Shown here piece by piece: positions 56,001-64,000 of a stretch of DNA of 64,000 nt. Source of the stretch: Sinonovacula constricta (Eukaryota; Mollusca; Bivalvia; Cardiida; Solecurtidae); contig CM017571.1 in NCBI GenBank assembly GCA_007844125.1, positions 2,506,653 through 2,570,652 on the forward strand, given 5' to 3'. Under the pieces are notes generated by a model. That model was not told where the DNA came from. It saw only the letters and a program-made list of their open reading frames with translations, and did not search any database. A program made the position numbers and the translations under genes. How positions within the stretch are numbered: the stretch's first letter is position 1; each line of letters starts with the position of its first letter.

Positions 56001-59000
56001 ATAAAAAAACATCACATATCAACAAATATTTGAATGTTTAAAATGATTACTTTTACTGTGTGGCGTTATATAATCTTTGGAGAAACACATTTGTCATTGT
56101 TTTTTTCTGTTTATTGTATCGTATTTTACATGTATATATTTACATTTTAAAGAACATAGTTATTTGGGCTATAAAAAATCAGGATATTGCCAGAGAAACA
56201 GACAAAAATGTTAAATTCATATATGTTTCATGGGATTAAAACATTTTAACCTCGTTGACTTTTTCTGTCTGTCTTTTACTTTCCTTTCGTTATCTTCTTT
56301 CTTTTAAGTCTATTTATATTTAAATATTTATTCTATGTTTTTTATTCTTTTCTTCCCAATGTGAAATGTACCCTAATCATTTTTTAGATTTCATGTAAAA
56401 TTGGTTGATTTAATTAAAAGGCTGATTTTTATCAAGATAAATCATTTTTCCAGCATAAAAATGAAAATGCATTTTTTAAAACTTAAATGAAACTAACAAC
56501 ATGTTTTTGGGATTTCGGAATGTGGAGAAAAAAATACAAGTCAAACAGTCCTAAGACAATTCCGGGAAGACCAAATGTTGCAGATGTTAATCTTAGATCT
56601 AATAATGTGATCGATAAATCCATAGAATGTGTGTAAACTAAACACTGTGATTATAACAAGGAAGGTGTATACATAGAAACATGGCAACCAGAAACATCTT
56701 GCATCCAGATCCAAATTATTACAGAGTTTAATATTTTGTCAAGTGTAATATTTTTGTATTTTTCTGTGTACTTTCTAATTATGGTCTCTAATTAGATGTC
56801 ATTGATTTATTGGAATATGCCACCTGCTGTTATGCTGATGTGTGGCAAATGCAGTATTATTTTGTACATACATATAAATTTTGACATGGTAGTTTATTTT
56901 CAATTATAATTAATTGATTGAATTGTATACTCGCATCCCTTTGTTTTATTTACCCAACATTTTAAATTGTTATTACTGATGAATTAATTAGGATACATAC
57001 CTGTATACAGAGTAGTTTAATTTTCCAATCTACCATGTTGCAGAGGCTCATCATGCATTTTCATTTTAAACGCACGCAAGCACACAAGCACACACACACA
57101 AACACGCACGCACGCACACACTCGAAAGCAATACTGGATCCGCCCCTGTGTTTGAATGCTGGTATTTGTGTGCGTCTATCAGCTGTGGTAAGTTTAGTTA
57201 TTTTTATAAAGTATAAAGATCCCGGAACGATTCACTTTTACAAAGGACATCACGTGCACAAATCCATCTTATTTTTGTTAAGACCTGTCTACGTGCGCAG
57301 AAAGATCTACGCATGTGATTCCTTTGTCTGAGCAAGTTGTCCCAAGATATACAGACCTCAATCCAACAAAGAAGTAGGTGTGTGGTAACAGATGAATGGA
57401 AACATTTAATAAGACAAACAGAAGATGCACACAATGGAATGCTTTACACAACTCTGAACAGAACTATAGCCAGGAAGAACATAAAGTTTAATCTCGGTGC
57501 CTTTCAAATGGCAGTAACATCTGCCACCAAAACGGAAAATCATCAATCGACTAAACGAACGAGATTTGGACGAGATTATATTATTTTGATGTAGCTTTTA
57601 AAGTATACCTTAGCACAGTTTTATTCTAACGATAACGTCTGAGGAATGTTTACTTTCTAAATTAACTTTTTGGGGTTTTCTAATATGGCAGCATCCATGA
57701 TTGTTTAGAAATATGAAAAGAAAACAATTGAACTCTGAAAACGACAATTTGTCGAAAATTTGAGTGTGCGCGGTTTTAGGAAAAAATAAATAAATTGTTT
57801 TGATTATACAACTTATTTAGCGGGAAAGGGGCTGAGGGAGAAGTGGCTGTGCGCGGTGATAGAATACGACAGAATGATGGAGTGTGGAACCAAATTTAGC
57901 AAAGACGTACAATAGATAATATTTCTTTTCAAAGTTATGTGCATGTATACGGTTAACCGGAAAGCAAACTGAAATCCGGGTACATGTGCGATATCCCGCT
58001 ATCCGGTTAACCGGTAAACCGTTGACATTCCTAATTTAAAAAGTAATAAAGTATATCTAAACCTATTAACATCCGCTATTACTATTTCTGGCAATATATT
58101 GCTACACTGCTTGATCAGTGGATTAATAGTACTACTCAGATTCTGCTTCTGTGTGTGATTGTTTCAAATATAACCTATAACGGGGACCTTACGGCGGTCA
58201 TATGTGTAAATATTTAAAACTCTATGCATAAACAGGAACCTGGTGGTAATAGTTTGTATGACTTTAAGAAGAAACTAGAGATCAACGGGGAGGCGTGTGT
58301 ATGAAAATTTAAAAAAAAATGACAAATCGGCTGTGTATATATGGTCCGTACCGATGTGGTTAATTGGGGAAATGTAGCGTTCTTCTCGAATTGCACATTA
58401 TCTTTAAATGCCTGTAGGCAAGGATTTCTGCAAAAGTACAACCGGGAACGTCCCCGGTTTTGGTATATGTCCCCGGTTAGCAGGTGCGTATTCATAAACT
58501 GTCCCCGTTTGACACGGAATACACACACGCACGCACGCACGCACGCACACACATACACATACTATAAGTAAATGTAAGTCTTTGTGCAAACAAATAAAAA
58601 GAAAGTTTGAAATCTTTTTCACCGTAAGATAGCGCTGGAAATTTTTATTGACATAAGTTAAAGCAATATGTTGCTTTGGGTCTGGTGAATAAAAAAGACG
58701 TTTGAAAGGCTTTCATCCTTTGAAGCCACACAACGTTGAAAACCTAATGAAATAAGTAGTTCTAACATGATAAAAACATTAATTTATAACAAACCTACTT
58801 TTTATCTCAGGAAAAGGGCTGTCTATTGAAACTTTGAACTTCAGCCCATCCATATACAGTTTTACATTATCAACGTATACGTAGTCAGTTAATTGATAGT
58901 AAGCATTTTTTATTTGGCGAACGTCGTATGTACATTACTCTTATAGGGGTGGTTAGCGTAAACGTGCACCGGTAGTAGTAACCCTGACATAAAGTTTTTT

Positions 59001-59360
59001 TATATTAATGTAAATTATTTTTTTGTGTGACTGTATTTGCTATAATTTAGATAATCCCATGCAAGTTGGTGCAAAACAAAGCTGAAACATTGTAGAGTTG
59101 TGAAAATGCAAAATAAGTGCACTTCTATGCTCAAAAATGGACTGATCCATTTAGAAACCATTTAGACCGGAACTGATCATTTCAGTGTAAATGTGCGGGT
59201 ATACTATGCAAAAATTACGACGTATGATTTCAGGGGAGGATAACCTCTTCGCGACAGATAACTTTTCTTCGCATAGGCCTTCTTAGTTAGATCGTGTATT
59301 GGTCCTTCTCACAATATATAGTTTTGAGGTTCCCAAAGAAACGGGTTGTTTTTAAATTGC
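53087..59360. other. AT-rich stretch, no convincing gene
   Basis: About 6.3 kb with short microsatellites (CA/CACG near 57070-57120, ACGC near 58520-58550) and a 'ccggttaaccgg'-rich patch near 57950-58020. Open frames at 54433, 55622, 57035 and 57337 lack family features or clean starts. Nothing further could be supported. Confidence 0.45.
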
Positions 59361-59487
59361 GTCCGGCCGAGTTCAGTCCCTGGCACCTCATAAGTGGGCA
59401 CCTCAAAAGTGCCCCTTTGCTATAAAGATAGAAATGTCGCTGCACAGTATCGGTAAAAAATGCCGGCTTATCCCAATCCCATCCCTG
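59361..59487 (+). mobile_element. SINE type 1, 3' fragment
   Basis: 'gttcagtccctgg', 'gtgcccctttgctataaaga' and 'tcgctgcacagtatcg' match the end of the full copy at 17681. It has an inserted 'cataagtgggcacctc' and lacks the tRNA head. Confidence 0.85.
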
Positions 59488-59750
59488 CTAATAATAGACA
59501 TAGACGTCATAGGAGATGACGTGGATGAACAAAAACATTAGTGGTCACATGGTTTTCTTGATTTAAAAATAGCTAACTGTGCAGCGTGGCTCAGATAAGA
59601 AATACATGTTTGTAATGACGATTGTTCACTTTTCAGACAGGTGTAAGACATCAATAGACAACATTTTAGGAGATCTGTTCAGACAACAATGGTTTACTAA
59701 GATGTATAATAAAACTATTTTTGGTCCTAACTGTCGGATACCACCTTTAA
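59488..59750. mobile_element. TTAA element, copy I (right part)
   Basis: The right end is CTGTCGGATACCACCTTTAA. The interior ('gaacaaaaacattagtggtc', 'gcagcgtggct') matches copy A. The left end is lost where it meets the SINE fragment. Confidence 0.8.
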
Positions 59751-60274
59751 ATGCAACTCGTTGACAGGTGTGTAGGTGCAAGAGTAGAGGTGTGGAAACA
59801 CACACACTTAAGCTTAAAAATACTACGCTTTTAACGTCAATTTTGGTTGAGTGTTTAGGTCGAAGTTAGTGTCCCTGTGTACATCTATCTTGTATTTACT
59901 GCGAAAAAGTTTAATGGATTCATACCCCCACCCCACCCCCGACCAATATTTTCTGGATCCGCCCCTGGCTGAAAGAGGGGCGCACTTGGTAATGTATAAA
60001 TAACTCTGAGTAGAGTGAAAGTAGATTTAGCATGCAGTAATAGGAGAGTAAACAATCCGAGCAAAGGACAATCATACGATCCGCATTTTATGTTTTTACA
60101 TTATTGCGTCACGATTGAGACAAATCAGTGTAGTGTTATGACTGACGTGTATTACCGCATTCACAAATCGGGATACACGTACTAGGTTAGTAAAGTAAAT
60201 TAGATGAAAAGTGTCGCAAGCTTTTAAATTCCTAACCCACAACCTATTGAAGGCCCCTTTGTTCACATCTCATC

Positions 60275-60761
60275 TAGTGATCAGACAGTTTGCCTGTACC
60301 AAATGCATGTAACAATATTTTCCACAGTTATGCGAAATTTAGGCATAATTTAGGCATAATTTATACTTTAGTCTAAGTAAAGACGATTTTGAACACTAAC
60401 TATATTGTTAGACAGGACACCTGTCGAAAAATCCCTCTAAATATTCATTCTTTCCAATCATATAAATAAGCACGATAGTGATCTCTGCCAAAAATAGCTA
60501 TAGACGTCAGAACGGACTATCCGGATGACGATAAACGTGATATCAAAAGTACGTTGTCACGTGGGTTTCTTAGTTTAAAAAAACTATCTCTTAGATAGGA
60601 AATACCTGTTTGCAATAACGAGTGGGCATTTATGGTTCACTGTTCACATGGATCTAGGGCACCAATGAACAGCATTTTGCTGGACCTTTTCAAGTAGCAT
60701 TGACCTTGTGGCTAATTTGAGAAACAAATGTTTGGTCCAAATTATCGCATATCACCTTTAA
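60275..60761. mobile_element. TTAA element, copy H (degraded TIRs)
   Basis: 'cagacagtttgcctgtacca' on the left and 'atcgcatatcacctttaa' on the right. The interior has 'atagacgtcagaacggacta' and 'aggaaatacctgtttgcaat'. Confidence 0.7.
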
Positions 60762-61014
60762 CGCAGTCCTGACGTATCATGTATCTAAACAACTCCGAAC
60801 ACAGTATTCAAACTGTTTAGTCATTTAACTTATTGTGTCACTAAATCGGCCAAACAGTATTGGGCAGTCCGATAACTAAGTTGTCTTCCCTTGAGTACTC
60901 TCCGATGCGCATGCGCATTAAAACTTCCGGGGTATAAGTAGAAATTTTATCAGCGTGTATAACACACACATCAAGTGATATGGAAAGTTGATTAAAGAAA
61001 GAAACAAAACCAAA

Positions 61015-61149
61015 ATGGAAATCGACCGAAATATTGCTGAATATGTAAAGGTGGTTGTTTATAGCGGGAAGGTGGTCGAAAACAGAACTGTTTCATTGCA
61101 TCGACTTCCTCAAAACAAGCGGCTGCGACGCATTTTGATGGTATTATAA
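61015..61149 (+). pseudogene. possible THAP-domain fragment
   Basis: The ATG at 61015 gives 44 codons (MEIDRNIAEYVKV, then VSLHRLPQNKRLRRILMVL). VSLHRLP--K-LRR resembles the 'SFHRFP-D--LR--W' block of THAP zinc fingers. The expected N-terminal Cys pair is absent from this frame; a C-x3-C lies in another frame just upstream, which suggests decay. A TATA-like GGTATAAGTAG lies near 60930. It runs into the nested element at 61149. The link to THAP is tentative. Confidence 0.28.
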
Positions 61150-62507
61150 CACTTCGCCCTCCCTTAACTGGTAATAGTTCGCCCTTGATTGGTAACAGCT
61201 CGCCCGAGATAGGTAACAGTTCGCCCTTGCTACATGTCGCCTTCGGATATAAGTGTATACATCGAGAAAAAAAGTAAATTGGTTAATTTATTTATAACCA
61301 TTCACATTGTATTTGTTTTCTTCGTCTTAATATACATTATGAGCTCTTCTGATATAAGTGTATACGCCACCCTTCGCCCTTAAAAATCTTTAAGAAATTA
61401 AGTAAAAAGAATGTAAACTTATTAATTTTTTATTATTTGACACCATTCACATTAAATTTATGCTTCTTTTGTCTCCTTCTTTATTATTATAAACACCGTA
61501 TTATTAGCATCGTAAATTATTATATTTTTATTTTTCATATTTTAAAATTGTTTTAACCAAAGAAAAAAATCTGATCTCCCAGTACAATATACGAACTGTC
61601 ACTGTTCCGTGATTTAAATGCAATGTTGCGACCTAAAAAATAATAATTATACTGTGTACGTGGTTTATTTATTTCAAATTGTATATAAATAAAATTCCGC
61701 TGTTGCAAGGATTTTAATGTTACTTAGTTGCATACATATTTTGTTGCAAATATTAATAAGGTTGTCATACTCAAGATGACTTGAGTATGCAGTTATCTTA
61801 TAATTGCACATAAAAGCGTGAACGTTAATTGGTGTTTGCCTACGACATTATTGTGATGTTACCATTCGCACTAATCTTGATTGATAATTAGTCAGTGTGA
61901 TCTTGATTAATGTTTACCGACATAGGCGTATATAAAATTTAAAATTAATAATTGGTCAGTGTGTGATTGTTAATTGATTTTGCCTAGTCATTATTGTGAT
62001 GATAGCGTCAGCACTAATTTTGATTGATAATTAGTCACCATGATCTTAACTGATGCTTGCCGTCATAGACGTATATAAGTGCTTGCAATTAATAGACTAG
62101 TCAGTGATTCAATCTCGCAACGTACGCTAGCTTTATCACAATACAGTATGAAGAAGTCGACTAAGACGGCAACCAACTAATTGTATTTGTATGCATATCT
62201 TATAAATATTATATATGATACACTATATGACAAATTAAATCAAGTAAACTTTACTTGACGTCATTTTCCCCCTTCATATAACGCGTGGAAATGGTACACT
62301 TATATCCGAAGTACTCATAATGCATATGAAGCCGATGGAAACAAATACAATTTGATGTGAAAGGTGTCGAAATAATTATAGATAAGTTAACAAGCATACT
62401 TTTTGATTGACGTATACACTAATATCCGACGGCGACATGTTACCGATCAAGGGCGAACTGTTACCGATCAAGGGCGACCTGTTACCAGTTAAGGGAGGGT
62501 GGAGTGT
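61149..62507. mobile_element. 1.36-kb nested TIR element with subterminal repeats
   Basis: The left end ACACTTCGCCCTCCCTTAAC is inverted at 62488-62507, flanked by TA on both sides (61147-61148 and 62508-62509). Each end carries 3-4 tandem ~20-bp units of the type GGTAACAGTTCGCCCTTGAT. It has no coding capacity. The TA duplication fits a Tc1/mariner-type insertion, which is inferred. Confidence 0.75.
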
Positions 62508-62509
62508 TA

Positions 62510-62724
62510 CAAATTCTTCTCGAGTTGGTGTCTTCTTTCAATTCATAATTGTCAGTAATATCTAGCTTGTGAGCGCCGATAATTCGCTCGATTAGCTGAT
62601 ATTCCCTTCAGGATCTAGTCAAACGACGATTCGCCAGGTACTTCTTCAAATCTGTTAGCTTGAAATGGTCCAATTCTTAGTTGTTTACACAAGCTTCGTT
62701 GATTTCTTTGTCCTTGTCCGCCAT
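62510..62724 (-). pseudogene. SAP/YqaJ-type protein fragment with in-frame stops
   Basis: From an ATG (AAGATGGCGGAC) on the - strand: MADKDKEINEACVNN, stop, ELDHFKLTDLKKYLANRRL, TRS, stop, REYQLIERIIGAHKL. The LKKYL--R-L--SG---ELI-RI pattern is a SAP-like motif found at the N-terminus of metazoan YqaJ-domain proteins; the second stop (TGA) falls at the conserved Gly. It is interrupted by the nested element at 62508. It is broken and probably dead. The family call is moderate. Confidence 0.45.
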
Positions 62725-62808
62725 CTTTTTTTTTCACTTAGTCCCCAGGGGAGTAGCCTCCCTTTGAATTCAAGGGAAGTAACCGAGTTTATCGGACTGC
62801 CCAATACT

Positions 62809-62999
62809 AGTTACGCCGTGAAGTATACACAAGGCGTATATTGCGCAAGCGCAGTAAGAGCATGTGCGAGATAAATGGAAAACTTTATCAAAACAGATAC
62901 AGTTTACATTCATACATACATGTAATCTCTGTACCCCTTCTTTTGAAAACCAAAAGGATTACATATTAACTGTAATTTTTGTTTACGTTTTTGTGTAAG
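62809..62999. other. flank between transposon and EGF gene
   Basis: Short flank with no recognised feature. Confidence 0.4.
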
Positions 63000-63003
63000 A
63001 GTT

Positions 63004-63010
63004 TATAAAA
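63004..63010 (+). promoter_or_regulatory. candidate TATA box of the EGF-repeat gene
   Basis: TATAAAA lies 144 bp before the ATG at 63148, which leaves room for a ~110-bp 5' UTR. Confidence 0.35.
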
Positions 63011-63147
63011 TGATAAGACTAACTGTGTCGTGCCCGCTTTAATAGTTCGTGCTATCTACGGAAGGTTTTATCTTCCATTTCACCTTATCGGTGCCTGCAT
63101 GTCTTGCCCTAGTGTGTTCCGGTCTGGATAAGTCCTGGTTTAGCCAC

Positions 63148-63778
63148 ATGGAGCTTTCCCGACAGGCACGACTGCTGCTTCTGATTGGGCTTATGAGGTT
63201 AGTTTGCGCAGTCTTTACGTATTTAAACCAATACACACATAAGTTCGCCCGATGATATTTATGGCTTTGTTTGAGAAAACTTTATTGAGAGCTAAGCACA
63301 TGACATTTAACAAAATCGGTGATTTTTGAAGCCCCGCCCATAAACACGACCTATCGGAACGCCAAAACAATTTTTACAGATAAAAAATGTCGAGGAGATG
63401 CGCTTGTAATAAGTTACACTGTACAAGTTACTGGGAGATAGAGCGAATTGGCCATTTGGTCATTCCGGTCTTTCCTTAACTGGCATACAACCGCAAGGAT
63501 CCCATTTAGAGCATTAAGGAATGTGATGCAACGGTTTTTGCTGCCAAATTTTGTTATGAATACCGCATAGAACTGACGATTGCCACACTCAGCTTGTATC
63601 AGTGTGTGGTTATGACTCCAGTGTATGCCGTGCGTTTCTACTGGAAGACCAGTGTCCAGATTGCCACTGGAACGGCGAGTGTGATTCCCGGCATGGGCGC
63701 TGCAGCTGCTACGACGGTTCACGGGGCCAGATTGCTCCATAGACTGTGGTTGTCAAGGTCACGGTCACTGCAATTCAG
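63148..63778 (+). CDS. 5' exons of a secreted EGF-repeat protein (partial, with frameshift)
   Basis: Exon 1 (63148-63197) encodes a signal peptide, MELSRQARLLLLIGLM, and ends in phase 2 at AG|GTTAGT. Exon 2 (63571-63778, acceptor CGCATAG) completes the Arg codon. It reads TDDCHTQLVSVCGYDSSVC, then a tenascin/MEGF-type EGF repeat (CPDCHWNGECDSRHGRCSCY), and ends in phase 1 at TCAG|GTAACC. Near 63718 the frame breaks: CYDG continues in another frame as FTGPDCSIDCGCQGHGHC, so one base (a T in GGTTC) appears to be missing. Left unshifted, the frame stops at TAG near 63750. It could be a sequencing error or a pseudogene. The product would be extracellular. The rest lies off the right edge. The exact family is not resolved. 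Confidence 0.65.
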
Positions 63779-64000
63779 GTAACCATGACAACGTAACGGT
63801 AATAACGTGATATTATTTCAAATACGAAAATAGCATATTTCAACATATTTACAAAAAAAATAAAAGGTTACCAATAGCACGCTATACGTTTCTTGTTTTC
63901 TATCAAGATTGTGCTTAGGTAAGCTATTGATTGATTGAGGGTGTGTTTATTTGAACTATTGTTTACTACTGATGTTTGTTGTTTATGTTGTTTATGTGAT
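63779..64000. other. intron of the EGF-repeat gene, nothing recognised
   Basis: AT-rich intronic DNA to the right edge of the window. Confidence 0.4.

Larger units (their letters stand above)
60856..62808. mobile_element. ~1.95-kb TIR transposon, possibly ISL2EU-like, with a nested element
   Basis: The left terminus AGTATTGGGCAGTCCGATAA is exactly inverted at 62789-62808, and the similarity runs ~47 bp inward. Inside are a + strand fragment resembling a THAP domain (61015) and a - strand SAP/YqaJ-type fragment (62724). ISL2EU elements are known to carry a THAP/DDE transposase and a YqaJ-like gene, so the arrangement fits, but neither gene is intact. No target duplication was resolved. Confidence 0.55.

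Noticed and set aside
57337..57594. 85-codon open frame (SQDIQTSIQQRSRCVV...)
   Set aside because: It has no ATG at its start, no splice signals and no recognised domain.

Overview
This window is eukaryotic and looks like a lophotrochozoan genome, most likely a bivalve mollusc. The evidence is GT-AG introns, a canonical animal double-C2 gene, tRNA-derived SINEs, very AT-rich repeat-laden DNA and secreted modular proteins. There are no operons and no prokaryotic features. Genes are few. Most of the window is introns, tandem repeats and mobile-element debris.

Region 1 (1 to ~19,300). On the + strand, eight exons (922 to 10301) encode 284 residues: both C2 domains and the C-terminus of a DOC2/rabphilin-family Ca2+ sensor. 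The N-terminus lies off the left edge. Its introns and downstream flank hold three SINE families, including one mosaic copy, and several small tandem repeats. One of these repeats copies the exon-3 splice donor.

Region 2 (19,352 to 24,590). About 90 copies of a 45-bp satellite are followed by 3.5 copies of a 327-bp satellite. The long open frames here are repeat artefacts.

Region 3 (24,590 to 36,711). This is a transposon-rich stretch. It holds two related TIR elements with 9-bp target duplications, one carrying a fragment of a RecQ-like helicase gene. It also holds a family of TTAA-flanked elements with a shared TIR, one nested inside another. A first exon of a secreted PAN/apple-like protein lies at 33898.

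Region 4 (36,712 to 53,086). This is a giant inverted repeat with arms of ~7.9 kb and a ~0.5 kb spacer. Each arm carries an orphan 78-codon gene with a TATA box, identical on both arms. Each arm also carries three members of a gene-like unit family (TATA-like box, an M-D/H-Q start, then a CCA/CCG or CGC low-complexity tract). Two of the three units per arm end in a degenerate C2H2 zinc-finger segment. The outer ends carry ~84-bp repeats packed with GC-box, TGACGT and TGAGTCA motifs. This is the strongest candidate for an undescribed structure, although an assembly artefact must be excluded.

Region 5 (53,087 to 64,000). The first part is AT-rich and almost featureless. More TTAA elements follow, then a nested TIR transposon (60,856 to 62,808) with THAP-like and SAP/YqaJ-like gene remnants, compatible with an ISL2EU-type element. 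The last feature is the 5' end of a secreted EGF-repeat gene (63148 to the right edge) with an apparent single-base deletion. Unlike the satellites and transposons, the three normal host genes (DOC2-like, PAN exon, EGF gene) all lie on the + strand; they show no functional link.
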